Assembly: GCF_001414055.1 (NCBI RefSeq)
Contig: NZ_CP013002.1
Location: 2,852,001-2,916,000, forward strand
Direction: 5' to 3'
Source of the DNA: Caulobacter henricii
Lineage (GTDB): Bacteria > Pseudomonadota > Alphaproteobacteria > Caulobacterales > Caulobacteraceae
DNA: 64,000 bases
Shown: one piece after another, positions 36,225 to 43,887 of the stretch
Layout: every line of letters starts with the position of its first letter
How positions within the stretch are numbered: the first letter of the stretch is position 1
Translations under genes and position numbers: made by a program
The notes under the pieces: model-generated
What the model saw: only the letters and a program-made list of their open reading frames with translations
Told to the model about the DNA's origin: nothing
Databases searched by the model: none

Positions 36225-37943
36225 TCAGAAGCCCGTCAGATTGAGGGGTTGATAAGGGGCAGCGGCTTCTTCGCCGAGGTAGCCAACGGGGGCGCCAGTG
36301 TTCTCGGCAGTCTCGCCGCCGACCTCGACGTCCGCGCCTTCGCGCAAAGCGGCCGAGGCGTGGAAAAGAGCAACAGCGGCGTCGCCGTGGCGCTTGCCGG
36401 TTTCCTTGACCCCGTCGGCGTCCTTCTCGGTAGTGCGTTGGGCGGGAATGGCCGGCGCGCCCTCAACCACCTTGACCATGCGCAGATCGGTGGCGATGTC
36501 GCGGTCGCGAACGATGCGAATCCGCTCGTCCTGGAACCGGCTGAGCAGCGGCGCGCCCTGGTCGCGCCACCAGTCCTTCAGCGCCTTGACGCCCTCGACG
36601 CGCACCTTGCCGAAGGTCTGCATCAGGCGCTCGGCCAGGTAGCTGCCATTGCCGTGGGCATCGACCTTGGCCTTCCAGCGGCGGATACGCTGCAGGATGA
36701 AGATCCAGACGTATTCCTGCTCGCGGTAGGGGACGTTGCGCATCTCGACCACGAAGGGTGTACGCCAGCTGCGGTCCTTCAGCTCCTGCAGGACCCAGAT
36801 CACCGACAGGTCGCTGAAGCGAGCAAAGTCGCCGCCGACTCCAACGGACGAGCCGTCGAGCTTTTCCAGCAGTGGTGCCAGGTGCTCGCGACACCAGTCT
36901 GCGACCTCGGCCTGGCGAATGTGATCGGGCTTGAAGGCAAAGGCGTTGTCGAAGGATAGGCGAAGGACTGGGACGTCTGGATCCTCGGCCCGCTCGACCA
37001 GGTCGTAGGATAGCCATGAACCCGTCGAACGGGACGGGACCGCATCCAGTTCTTCGGCGGCCGCCGCTCCATAGAGCTTGCGGATCTTGGCCACCCACTT
37101 GGTCTTGGCCTCCTCCGTCAGCTCCAGGTCTCGGATGGTGGCGATGCGCTCGTAGAGGCCGTCGTCCAGTGCGTCGGCGAAAGTGATGGTCATCACATGA
37201 CCGTCGCGCTCGCCTGACCGGATCTCCTGGATCAGCTTGTTGAAGGCGTTATCGACGCCGTTATGGGTGGAGATGACCACGACCCGAGCGCCCAGCATGA
37301 CCAGCGCCAGCGCGGCCTTGAGCAGTTCGGCCAGGTTGTCGACAAACGCGCCTTCGTCGATCCTCACCAAGCCCTGGCGGCCGCGCAGCGAGCGCGGAGC
37401 GCTGGTGAGAGCCTGGATCGAATAGCCGGAGGCAAAGTCGATCCGGTAGGCCTTGATCTGGCGGCTGTGGCCCGGCTCGTTCGGGTCCTCGTCAGAGAAC
37501 ATGAACTCGCCGACCTGGGCGTCGATACCCATGAAGGCGCGCGCGAAGCCGGCGCAGGCGTCGATGTACTCGCGGGCCATGTCGAATGACGGGCCTATAT
37601 AGAAGACATCGCTGCCGCCTTCACCGCGCTTGGTGGCGGCGGTGACCGCATCGTCACCGGCAAAAGCCCAGGTCAGGCCAGTGCGCCGGCCCTTCTCGAT
37701 GACCAGCAGCTCGTGAATGTGCGAGAGCCGGATCGCTTCCTTCTGATAGCGGTGGAAGACGCCCTTGGCCGTGCGGACATTGACCGCTTCCAGCACTCGG
37801 TTGCGCACTGAGCCGGCACCGTCGATCTCGATGGCGATCGCCCGGCCTTCGGACGCAATGCGGCGCAGATCGGCAGCAGCCGCCTGCGCGGCGACCTTCT
37901 GCTGGGCCTTGTCAACGCCCTCGCCGGGCGTCACGGGGCTCAC
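36225..37943 (-). CDS. large terminase subunit (Mu gp28-like)
   Basis: 572 residues. The ATPase half shows a deviant Walker A EKGRRTGLT at about 83-91, a Walker B-type LVRIDEGAF with Asp-Glu at 196-197 and the motif VVISTHNG near 221. The nuclease half begins VGGDFARFSDLSVIW and continues to KRHGDAAVALFHA, giving the acidic residues of an RNase H-like domain. It packages DNA by headful cutting next to the integrated end. Overlaps DUF3486 by 4 bp and is 1 bp from the portal gene. Confidence 0.9.
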   Translation of the reverse strand: MSPVTPGEGVDKAQQKVAAQAAAADLRRIASEGRAIAIEIDGAGSVRNRVLEAVNVRTAKGVFHRYQKEAIRLSHIHELLVIEKGRRTGLTWAFAGDDAVTAATKRGEGGSDVFYIGPSFDMAREYIDACAGFARAFMGIDAQVGEFMFSDEDPNEPGHSRQIKAYRIDFASGYSIQALTSAPRSLRGRQGLVRIDEGAFVDNLAELLKAALALVMLGARVVVISTHNGVDNAFNKLIQEIRSGERDGHVMTITFADALDDGLYERIATIRDLELTEEAKTKWVAKIRKLYGAAAAEELDAVPSRSTGSWLSYDLVERAEDPDVPVLRLSFDNAFAFKPDHIRQAEVADWCREHLAPLLEKLDGSSVGVGGDFARFSDLSVIWVLQELKDRSWRTPFVVEMRNVPYREQEYVWIFILQRIRRWKAKVDAHGNGSYLAERLMQTFGKVRVEGVKALKDWWRDQGAPLLSRFQDERIRIVRDRDIATDLRMVKVVEGAPAIPAQRTTEKDADGVKETGKRHGDAAVALFHASAALREGADVEVGGETAENTGAPVGYLGEEAAAPYQPLNLTGF

Positions 37944-38536
37944 GTCTCCTCGCTTGCCGGGGCGACGGCGGACGGTTCAAGCTTGATGCCCAGGATTTCC
38001 GACCGCACGGTCGCGGCGGTCTCGGCAGACCATCCGGCGGCGCGGGCGATCTTGTCCACCCGGCTTGCAGCCTTTTGCAGAGCCATGGCCTCGATCTTCA
38101 GGGCGCGGTCAGCATCGGTCTTTTGAGCACTGGCGACGGACTGGATCGACCGGGCGAAGAACATCAGGTTCTCAGGGTCGAGGGTCTGATCCTCGGTCAT
38201 CTGACCGACCATGTCATAGGCCAGCGACTGAAAGGCCTGGATCAGCACCTGCAGGCCCTTACCGTCGCTTATCTGCGGCCCGATCTCCGAGGCCAGCATT
38301 TCGGCGAACTGCTGGGAACGCTTCACGCGCTCGGAAACCGCGCTGAAATTCTGGGCGTAGCGATGCACCGCGGAGCGGCTTGGAGCCTTGGCCGTAAGGC
38401 CGTTGAACTCCAGCATGGCCCCCAGGCGCTCCATGACCTCGTCCAGAGTCATGGCACCCTTCTGGAAGTCGCCCAGCCATTCGTGCAGGGACTTTCGAGC
38501 GCCTTCGGGTAGGCGATTGATCGAGGATCTGGCCAT
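37940..38536 (-). CDS. DUF3486 protein, probable small terminase subunit (Mu gp26-like)
   Basis: 198 residues from MARSSINRLPEGARKSLHEW. The DUF3486 hallmark is the opening SSINRLPEGAR followed by EWLGDF and VMERLGAMLEFNGL, then a helical region SRSAVHRYAQNF. In Mu the equivalent is implicated in recognising the packaging site. It is immediately upstream of the large terminase with an ATGA overlap. The frame upstream to 38587 is not used because it runs into the previous gene. Confidence 0.85.
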   Translation of the reverse strand: MARSSINRLPEGARKSLHEWLGDFQKGAMTLDEVMERLGAMLEFNGLTAKAPSRSAVHRYAQNFSAVSERVKRSQQFAEMLASEIGPQISDGKGLQVLIQAFQSLAYDMVGQMTEDQTLDPENLMFFARSIQSVASAQKTDADRALKIEAMALQKAASRVDKIARAAGWSAETAATVRSEILGIKLEPSAVAPASEET

Positions 38537-38540
38537 GGTG

Positions 38541-38843
38541 CTAGGCCAGCGCCGGGCGTTCGACGCCCGGCTCCTGTGTGACGCCACGCTGGCAGAGGTC
38601 GCCGCGCTCGGTCAGCACCGCGATCGCGCAGCCGGTTTCGGTGTCGCGCAGCACGATCAGACCCTGTCGCTCCAGCCACGCGAGCTCACCGCGCAGAACC
38701 GGCGTGGCGGTCTCCTGGCCCATGTCACGCAGGACGACACGAAGGACGCGCTCATTGATCGTTCGCGATTCCAATCGGCCCAGGTGTTCCAGGATGGTCA
38801 GACGCAGGCTCTCGCGCATGCGTTCAGCAAGGGTCGTTTTCAT
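38541..38843 (-). CDS. winged-helix protein of the terminase region (Mu gp25-like position)
   Basis: 100 residues. MKTTLAERMRESLRLTILEH begins a helical region, followed by RELAWLERQGLIVLR-type text (LRGELAWLERQGLIVLRDTE) that looks like a winged helix with a beta-wing CAIAVLTERG. It is a common small protein between DUF2730 and DUF3486 in Mu-like phages. It overlaps its upstream neighbour by 4 bp. Confidence 0.72.
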   Translation of the reverse strand: MKTTLAERMRESLRLTILEHLGRLESRTINERVLRVVLRDMGQETATPVLRGELAWLERQGLIVLRDTETGCAIAVLTERGDLCQRGVTQEPGVERPALA

Positions 38844-39253
38844 CGGCGTTCGCCTTCCAGGATGTGGTCGCGGATGGTTCGAACCATGTCCGACATCCCT
38901 TCGGTCTTGGCAGCGACCACTCCGACCTCGCGCTCCACCAGGCCAAGGCGGTCGATCAGCTTGTCGATCTGCTCGCCGCTCGGGAGATGGCGAATGGTCT
39001 CTTCGACCCGCGTCACACGCTCCTTGAGATCCATGATCAGGCTGCTTTTGATGTCATCGACGGTGTGGCGCAGCTCGCCCTCCAGGCGGGCGATCGAGGC
39101 ACGAGCCAGGCTGTCGACCTTTTCGATTTTGCCCTCGGTCCGCTCGTCCTTCGCAAAGCCAAGATCCAGTGACCGGGCGATGCGGTTGAACATGAACATC
39201 ACCAGCCCCCCGGCCAGGGCAGACAGCAAGATCTGAAGCAAGTTGAAGTTCAC
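38840..39253 (-). CDS. DUF2730-like coiled-coil protein with N-terminal membrane helix
   Basis: 137 residues from a GTG at 39253, which has GAGGGG 6 nt upstream; the first ATG would overlap the zinc-finger gene. One membrane helix (LLQILLSALAGGLVMFMFN) is followed by a long coiled coil with EGKIEKVDSLARASIARLEG and VTRVEETIRHLPSGEQIDKL. DUF2730-type proteins accompany the terminase genes in Mu-like phages; function unknown. Confidence 0.75.
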   Translation of the reverse strand: MNFNLLQILLSALAGGLVMFMFNRIARSLDLGFAKDERTEGKIEKVDSLARASIARLEGELRHTVDDIKSSLIMDLKERVTRVEETIRHLPSGEQIDKLIDRLGLVEREVGVVAAKTEGMSDMVRTIRDHILEGERR

Positions 39254-39255
39254 AA

Positions 39256-39486
39256 TCAGCCCCTCGAAAACAAACGCTGGACGCGTTCCCGCGCTTCTTC
39301 GCATTCAACACAGCGCAGAGCGCCCGGCCGGACCTCCCGGCGTTCCAACCCGATCGGATCGCCGCACTCGACGCAGGCGACCAGGTCCTCCGGCCCGCGC
39401 GCATGGGCCTGACCGCGCACACGCTCTATGGCCCGCTCGCGCGCGAAGCCTTCGATCTCCTGGGCGCGATCGACGATGTCGCTCAC
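39256..39486 (-). CDS. TraR/DksA-type C4 zinc-finger protein
   Basis: 76 residues from a GTG at 39486 with AGGAG 8 nt upstream. The zinc finger reads CVECGDPIGLERREV then CVECEEARERV, i.e. C-x2-C-x17-C-x2-C. Phage TraR/DksA proteins bind the RNA polymerase secondary channel and modulate promoters without ppGpp. The N-terminal acidic helix (SDIVDRAQEIEGFA) is short compared with DksA. Confidence 0.85.
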   Translation of the reverse strand: MSDIVDRAQEIEGFARERAIERVRGQAHARGPEDLVACVECGDPIGLERREVRPGALRCVECEEARERVQRLFSRG

Positions 39487-39572
39487 CGGTCCCGCTCCTG
39501 TGACAAGAGACCGCCCAGCACCAGGCCGAGGAAGAACAACATGCCGATCAGGATCGCATTGCCGCCGCTCAC
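39483..39572 (-). CDS. 29-aa membrane peptide between the spanin and zinc-finger genes
   Basis: A GTG-started frame encodes VSGGNAILIGMLFFLGLVLG followed by GLLSQERDR, a single hydrophobic helix with a polar tail. Its GTG overlaps the Rz1 stop and its TGA overlaps the next GTG start, so it is doubly coupled, strong evidence for translation. It could be a small holin or antiholin-like peptide or a pinholin fragment; role not established. Confidence 0.55.
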   Translation of the reverse strand: MSGGNAILIGMLFFLGLVLGGLLSQERDR

Positions 39573-39889
39573 TGGGCACCAGCCTTGGCGCAAGCCGCGC
39601 GGGCATCGAGAACGATGTCTTCGGCCGCCTGACCGCGAGCGATCCGCGCATCCAGATAGGCACCGCCCTGGGTGTTGTGGGTAATCACCGCACCCTTGGC
39701 CGAAACCAGTGGCGGCAGTGAGCGGCTCAAGTCATCGGGGCAGACCAGGCGGGTGGTCTCGACCCGCTCAATCTCGGGGTCAGGGGCGCTCAGCGTCGGC
39801 GCCGGCCCACCGCTCGCGCACGCACTCAGCGTCGCAGCGGATGAGACCATCGCCATCGCGAGGCGCAGCTTGGACAGCAGCGGCCGCAC
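39569..39889 (-). CDS. Rz1-like outer-membrane spanin lipoprotein
   Basis: 106 residues from GTG 39889, preceded by AAGGAAA. The signal SKLRLAMAMVSSAATLSAC ends in a lipobox with the expected cysteine. Its first 110 bp lie inside the 3' end of the Rz-like gene in another frame, the embedded layout of many phage spanin pairs. The mature part has a proline-rich start and a helical C-terminus (GQAAEDIVLDARAACAK). With the partner it fuses inner and outer membranes at lysis. Confidence 0.72.
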   Translation of the reverse strand: MRPLLSKLRLAMAMVSSAATLSACASGGPAPTLSAPDPEIERVETTRLVCPDDLSRSLPPLVSAKGAVITHNTQGGAYLDARIARGQAAEDIVLDARAACAKAGAQ

Positions 39890-40316
39890 GGGCTTTCCTT
39901 TCGGCTTGTGTGGTGGCCGACAGCTGGGCGCGCGCAATGGCCGCTCCCCGGCCTAGCCGTTCGTCGTTAAGGGCCTTGGCCAAATGGCCAGCCTCGGCCT
40001 GGGCGACATCGCGCTGCGCAAACAGGGACTTGATCGGCGCACTGCAGGCCATCCGCACGCCGAAGATGTTCTCAGGGCGTGCCGCCAGGGCCGCCTCGCA
40101 GGCGCTGGACCGGGCCGCGACCTGATGGCTGGTTGCGATGATCGGCTCGCAGACCTTGACCGGCTCCACACCGGTCTGGGGCGAACGCAGCGCCGCCAGG
40201 CAGGCGCGGTGCTGCTTGACCTTGCCGCTCTGGTGGAACAGCAAGTCAGCTGTCACGGCCAGAAGGAGCGCCTGGACCAGGATCGTCAGCAACAGCACCT
40301 TCAGGCGAAGACTCAT
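39780..40316 (-). CDS. Rz-like inner-membrane spanin
   Basis: 178 residues. MSLRLKVLLLTILVQALLLA is an N-terminal signal-anchor; the rest is a periplasmic helix-rich domain with HLAKALNDERLGRGAAIARA and an Ala/Arg/Glu region. Start ATG 40316 overlaps the stop of the putative holin by 4 bp. The C-terminus overlaps the Rz1-like gene. Cysteines in MACSAP and CDAECV may cross-link subunits. Confidence 0.7.
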   Translation of the reverse strand: MSLRLKVLLLTILVQALLLAVTADLLFHQSGKVKQHRACLAALRSPQTGVEPVKVCEPIIATSHQVAARSSACEAALAARPENIFGVRMACSAPIKSLFAQRDVAQAEAGHLAKALNDERLGRGAAIARAQLSATTQAERKARAAAAVQAAPRDGDGLIRCDAECVRERWAGADAERP

Positions 40317-40585
40317 GGCTTGGCCTCCGATGCCGCTCGGCGACCAGGGCTGACGGCCTTGACCAGGCGGGTGATGTCGGTGGCCGTGGCCCCGCACATG
40401 TAGAGCAAGGCATCGACCAGCTTCAGCCCCAGAAGACACAGGGCGATGGTCCGCAACGTCCCTTCGTCGGCGATCTTGGTGATCAGATAGGCCAGCAAGG
40501 CCGAGAAGATGATGGCGCGGCCATAGACGTAGACCCGTCGATAGGTCCAGGTCACCTCCGGCAGGGCAACGGGCTCAAGCGACAC
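40313..40585 (-). CDS. putative holin: small two-helix membrane protein
   Basis: 90 residues from GTG 40585; GAGGAG 7 nt upstream decides this start over in-frame ATGs that lie inside the endolysin gene. There are two hydrophobic helices, AIIFSALLAYLITKIA and LRTIALCLLGLKLVDALLYM, with an arginine-rich tail. It lies between endolysin and spanins, which fits a holin; no holin family motif was recognised. Confidence 0.65.
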   Translation of the reverse strand: MSLEPVALPEVTWTYRRVYVYGRAIIFSALLAYLITKIADEGTLRTIALCLLGLKLVDALLYMCGATATDITRLVKAVSPGRRAASEAKP

Positions 40586-41207
40586 GGCCAAGCTCCTCGG
40601 CGCGCTTGAGCCAGCCCTTCTCAAACCGCTTCTGGCTGGGATCATTGGCGATGATCGAGCGGTAATGGCCGGCAGCCGCCGCCCGGACCTTGGCCAGGAC
40701 CGCGCCTTCCTGCTGGCGCAGGTCAAGCATGCGGCGGGTCTGTGGCCCAAGCTGACCGTCGACCTTCAGGACCGGTGAGCCAAACGAGTTCAGGGCGCGC
40801 TGCAGGATCTTTACGGCAGAGCCCGCGCCGGCATTGACGCCGAAGTCGAACAGGGCCGCGTCGAACGGCCTTGGAAGACTCCAGAAACCGGTCTCGATAA
40901 AGAAGACGCGCAGATAGATCGCTTCGGCATTGCGGGGATTGAGTAGCGCGATGTCCAGGGCGTCGAGGCGACCGTCGCGATTGATGTCAAAGTCGGCATA
41001 GCCGTCCTTGTCCAGATCCAGCAGCCCCTCGATGGCCATGAAGCGCAGCGAAATGCCGTACTTGGTCGCGCCGCCCCGGTCGAACTTGTCGTTTACATAG
41101 CCGCCCTCGATCCTGATCAAGCGGGCGAACAGCTGCGCCCAACGCGCGTCGTGGTCAGCGGTCCACCCTTCCGGTCGGGAAACCGTCGCTGGATCTGACG
41201 CGTTCAT
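40575..41207 (-). CDS. GH108 family endolysin (N-acetylmuramidase-type)
   Basis: 210 residues. The catalytic segment LIRIEGGYVNDKFDRGG followed by ATKYGISLRF matches glycoside hydrolase 108, with the Glu in IEGGY as the likely acid. The region FFIETGFWSLP, FDFGVNAGAG and AVKILQRALN is also typical, and a peptidoglycan-binding-like part with VDGQLGPQT lies at about 140-170. An insertion with DLDKDGYADFDINRDGRLDA looks like a calcium-binding dockerin/EF loop, unusual for phage endolysins. It is the first gene of the late operon, 77 nt after the palindromic site. Confidence 0.88.
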   Translation of the reverse strand: MNASDPATVSRPEGWTADHDARWAQLFARLIRIEGGYVNDKFDRGGATKYGISLRFMAIEGLLDLDKDGYADFDINRDGRLDALDIALLNPRNAEAIYLRVFFIETGFWSLPRPFDAALFDFGVNAGAGSAVKILQRALNSFGSPVLKVDGQLGPQTRRMLDLRQQEGAVLAKVRAAAAGHYRSIIANDPSQKRFEKGWLKRAEELGRVA

Positions 41208-41283
41208 GGCTCAATAGACACCCTGGTAAGCACGGCCTTGCGCCGCGAGCTTTGCTGGGTGAATGTCGCTGTATCAGCCGGGC

Positions 41284-41310
41284 CGTTCGCCCCCGACAAT
41301 TGTCGGGGCT
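41284..41310 (-). promoter_or_regulatory. palindromic late-promoter activator site, copy 1
   Basis: The perfect palindrome CCCCGACAATTGTCGGGG sits at the 3' end of the mor-like gene and 77 nt from the endolysin start. A 27-bp block is nearly identical to the one at 33138. Placement directly ahead of both late operons indicates a binding site for the phage activator. Confidence 0.72.
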
Positions 41311-41695
41311 AGTCGTCGAAGCCCGGCAGTTTCGGCTCTTTCGACATCGGTTTAGACGGACTGCGCAGGCGCTCGACTGTGCGCTGGTGGACGCCAACCG
41401 TCAGTGCCGCCTTGGCCGTAGAGAAGCCCTTGGCCACCAGCTGGGCGGCGGCCTCGCGGCGGGCACGCTCGCCGCGAACCGTGGCCATGGGAATGCAGTA
41501 TTTTTCGGTTCCCAAGAGCTCGGTGATCTTGGCCGCTGCCGTATCGCCGACGATGCGGGCCAATGCGCCGCCTGGCCTGCCTGAGAACTTCATCTCGGTG
41601 CCACCGCGCTCACGGGCGAGTTGAAGCGCCGCCTCGGTGCCTGCGACGTCCTCGATCTCTCCCAGGATGCCCGGCAGGCGGCTGGTCAATACCAA
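41309..41695 (-). CDS. Mor/C-type transcription activator
   Basis: 128 residues. The N-terminal half LPGILGEIEDVAGTEAALQL with ARERGG is the Mor dimerisation-type region. Residues about 80-112 (RREAAAQLVAKGFSTAKAAL, VGVHQRTVERL) are a helix-turn-helix. Mor of Mu activates the middle promoter and its paralogue C the late ones; here a single activator presumably serves late operons through the palindromes at 41284 and 33138. Being last in the early operon fits that timing. Confidence 0.82.
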   Translation of the reverse strand: MVLTSRLPGILGEIEDVAGTEAALQLARERGGTEMKFSGRPGGALARIVGDTAAAKITELLGTEKYCIPMATVRGERARREAAAQLVAKGFSTAKAALTVGVHQRTVERLRSPSKPMSKEPKLPGFDD

Positions 41696-41904
41696 ACCCT
41701 CCGATGTGCCTGGACCTGAGCCAGCGCCTGTTCGGCCTCGATGACCTTCGCGGTGGCAGCGACCAGATCGCTACGGCACTCGCCCAGCCTGCATCGCGGT
41801 GCCCCGATCACCCGACGCGCGGCGGCGTCGCGGTCCAGCCTGGCCGCAGCCAGGGCTTGAGCAGCGTCCGCTTCATCAGCGCGGGTGAACAGGTCGTCAG
41901 CCAC
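41686..41904 (-). CDS. small helical phage protein of unknown function
   Basis: 72 residues: MADDLFTRADEADAAQALAA, a central CRLGECRSDL with two cysteines and a C-terminal helix. It overlaps GemA upstream by 8 bp and Mor downstream by 10 bp. Not recognised. Confidence 0.6.
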   Translation of the reverse strand: MADDLFTRADEADAAQALAAARLDRDAAARRVIGAPRCRLGECRSDLVAATAKVIEAEQALAQVQAHRRVWY

Positions 41905-42430
41905 GGCCGCGCTCCTTGAGCAGAAGCGCCAGGCGGTCCTTGATCTCGTCCAGTGAGCCCTTCTGACTCCAGCCGGCTCGCTCGGCCATTGCCTTTAGCC
42001 CCTTGATCAGCGGCTCGGCGTGCGACTGGTCGGCCCATTGAAGGGCATCCACGCCCAGCTGGCGTTTCGCAAAGGCTTCCAGGGCCTGTTCAGAGCCGTT
42101 CTCGACGACGCCCAGCTGGTGCAGCGAGATCCACAGCGCGCGGGCCTTGCGAGCCACCGGATGGTCCGCCGGCTTGCGCTTGAAAGTGGGCGCCATACCC
42201 ACCTTGCCGCCGCTCACCACCTTCGGCTTGAAGCCCTGGGCGCGGAAATGTCCGACCAAATCTTCCAGCTCGCGAACGCTGCATTCGGCGGCGCTGCGAC
42301 GGCCGGTGATGCGCTCCAGGATGTCGCGATAGGTGTCGTCGTCCAGTCGCAGATCCTTCTTGGCCAGATGCACTTTGGCCAGAAGGGCACGTCGCCCGTT
42401 GTCGCTGTTGAAGGCGCGGGCGGCGGTCAT
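41897..42430 (-). CDS. gemA: GemA family regulator (DUF1018, Mu gp16-like)
   Basis: 177 residues. The hallmark RALLAKVHLAKKDLRLDDDT, then YRDILERITGRRSAAECSVR and ELEDLVGHFRAQGF, is the GemA family; the C-terminal half holds SLHQLGVVENGSEQALEAFA and WADQSHAEPLIKGLKAMAER. In Mu, GemA alters host gene expression and DNA topology responses. Overlaps neighbours on both sides. Confidence 0.88.
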   Translation of the reverse strand: MTAARAFNSDNGRRALLAKVHLAKKDLRLDDDTYRDILERITGRRSAAECSVRELEDLVGHFRAQGFKPKVVSGGKVGMAPTFKRKPADHPVARKARALWISLHQLGVVENGSEQALEAFAKRQLGVDALQWADQSHAEPLIKGLKAMAERAGWSQKGSLDEIKDRLALLLKERGRG

Positions 42431-42714
42431 TTCGAAGCGCCCTTGAGGCTAAATTTGAAGACGAGACGCAGCCCGCTGTCGACGATCTTCCAATCGCCGC
42501 CGGCTGCCTTGAAGCGAATGAAGCCCTCGATCTTGTTCCCGCGCTCATCCAGAAACTGAGCGGTCATCGTGCCGCTGTGCAGGCCTCTAGAGACCTTGAT
42601 CTGGGCGGGCGCGCTCCAGCTTTCGAGCATCCCGAACGCGTTTGCAAAAATCGGGTCCCAGGGCTTCATCGTGGTGACCCGGCGCGATACGGGCTTTTTG
42701 CGGCGGGCGGTCAC
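42427..42714 (-). CDS. small basic phage protein of unknown function
   Basis: 95 residues with a basic N-terminus MTARRKKPVSRRVTTMKPWD and a beta-rich remainder: SRGLHSGTMTAQFLDERGNK and GFIRFKAAGGDWKIVDSGLR. Coupled to both neighbours by ATGA overlaps. Possibly nucleic-acid binding given its charge; no family recognised. Confidence 0.6.
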   Translation of the reverse strand: MTARRKKPVSRRVTTMKPWDPIFANAFGMLESWSAPAQIKVSRGLHSGTMTAQFLDERGNKIEGFIRFKAAGGDWKIVDSGLRLVFKFSLKGASK

Positions 42715-43142
42715 GCTGCAATCTCGCGCGCAGCGGGGACGAAGGTCTCTTCCCAGTCGATCAAGACGCCCGTGAAAAGCAGGTGATCAGGATGGGTCTG
42801 AAGCCACCACCGGCTCATGTATTCCCAGGGCCAGAGCGTGGCCCGCAGGTGTTCCGGCGGAAGGAAGCCGTCGCGGATCGCGAAGGCGTTCAAGTCTTCC
42901 AGTTCGTCGATCATCATGGCGTCTTCGATCGTCACGGTAGCTGCCCGGAAATCCAGGCGGACCTCCCGAGCGGCGACACAGACGGCAGCGCCGATCCGAA
43001 CCGGCTTCATGCGCGGCCCGGTGAAGAACTGCAGCGCCTCACCTGCACGGGCATGCCGTTTGCGCGGCAGGCGAATCGTCTGGCGCTTTGTCCCTGCGTC
43101 GATCGCCGGGATGAAACTGGGCTTGAAGCTGTAGGCGACCAT
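42711..43142 (-). CDS. ASCH domain protein
   Basis: 143 residues. The ASCH pattern is seen as MVAYSFKPSFIPAIDAGTKR, TIRLPRKRHARAGEALQFFT and later IGAAVCVAAREVRLDF and WPWEYMSRWWLQTHPD. ASCH/PUA-like folds bind RNA or modified nucleosides. In phages such proteins occur with DNA-modification or RNA-regulation genes. The start at 43142 overlaps the previous stop; the longer frame to 43178 is not used. Confidence 0.78.
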   Translation of the reverse strand: MVAYSFKPSFIPAIDAGTKRQTIRLPRKRHARAGEALQFFTGPRMKPVRIGAAVCVAAREVRLDFRAATVTIEDAMMIDELEDLNAFAIRDGFLPPEHLRATLWPWEYMSRWWLQTHPDHLLFTGVLIDWEETFVPAAREIAA

Positions 43143-43462
43143 CAACCTTGGTCCTTCTGCTGGCCGGCCACGGGCCACTTGGCCTTCCGGCGACGGCGGC
43201 GAACGATCATGGTCGGCGCCAGGATGGTGACGACGACCTGCCCCTGGATGACGACGTGGTGGTCCTTGAGGCGCGCCGACTGAGCGCCAAGCGCCATCGC
43301 CAGGACCACGCCATCGGTCAGGATCTGGCGGCGGATTTGCTCGACGGGCACTTCCATGACCCGCTCCAAGTAGCGCAGCACCGCGTGGTCTGTGACGCGG
43401 GCGCGCTTGCGGACCTTGCGGACGTTCACCGTGGCCCCATCAAAGTCGATCACGGTGTTCAT
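43142..43462 (-). CDS. small basic phage protein of unknown function
   Basis: 106 residues. MNTVIDFDGATVNVRKVRKR, then ARVTDHAVLRYLERVMEVPV and a beta-hairpin ARLKDHHVVIQGQVVVTILA with a basic tail VRRRRRKAKW. The HAVLRYLERV core resembles the small toxin-like BrnT/RelE-related or HicA-like folds, but it is not clear enough to assign. Coupled to both neighbours. Confidence 0.6.
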   Translation of the reverse strand: MNTVIDFDGATVNVRKVRKRARVTDHAVLRYLERVMEVPVEQIRRQILTDGVVLAMALGAQSARLKDHHVVIQGQVVVTILAPTMIVRRRRRKAKWPVAGQQKDQG

Positions 43463-43887
43463 CGGGCGGCTCCTTCAAGAGCCAGTTCCTGGGTCTTGAG
43501 CACGGCCAGGCGCGCTTCAGTGACGCGGATACGGGCGCGGATCACGCCAAGCGAAGCTCTGGGCTGAAGAGCGCTCGCCGGGCGATCAGCCGGCAGTTCA
43601 GTGAGGCCCAGCTGGTCAAGGATGCGAGCAAGCTGATGCAGGATGTCCAGGTCGCCGGCTTCCAGATACTCCGAGGCGCGGCCGGCGGAGTGCAGGACGG
43701 TTGTGTGGTCGCGACCGCCCCAATAGCGACCAATGGCAGGCCAGCTGGCCGGTGATACCCGGCTGGAGACAAGGATGCCTAGCTGGCGCAGGCGCGCTAC
43801 GTCGCGGGTCTTGTCCTGCGAGGTCAAAGCCTCAACTGACATATCGCCGACAACGGCTGTCGCCCGTATGACGTCGCGCACCAGCAT
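43459..43887 (-). CDS. DnaA domain IV-like DNA-binding protein
   Basis: 142 residues from ATG 43887, with AAGGGG 8 nt upstream; a GTG at 43896 is possible. Residues 52-67 read IGRYWGGRDHTTVLHS, which is the DnaA domain IV signature that reads DnaA boxes in host DnaA. The preceding TRDVARLRQLGILVSSR fits the helices before the signature. The AAA+ ATPase and domain I are absent, so it could bind DnaA-box-like DNA or compete with host DnaA but cannot assemble an ATP-dependent initiation complex alone. A C-terminal helical stretch follows. Confidence 0.75.
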   Translation of the reverse strand: MLVRDVIRATAVVGDMSVEALTSQDKTRDVARLRQLGILVSSRVSPASWPAIGRYWGGRDHTTVLHSAGRASEYLEAGDLDILHQLARILDQLGLTELPADRPASALQPRASLGVIRARIRVTEARLAVLKTQELALEGAAR

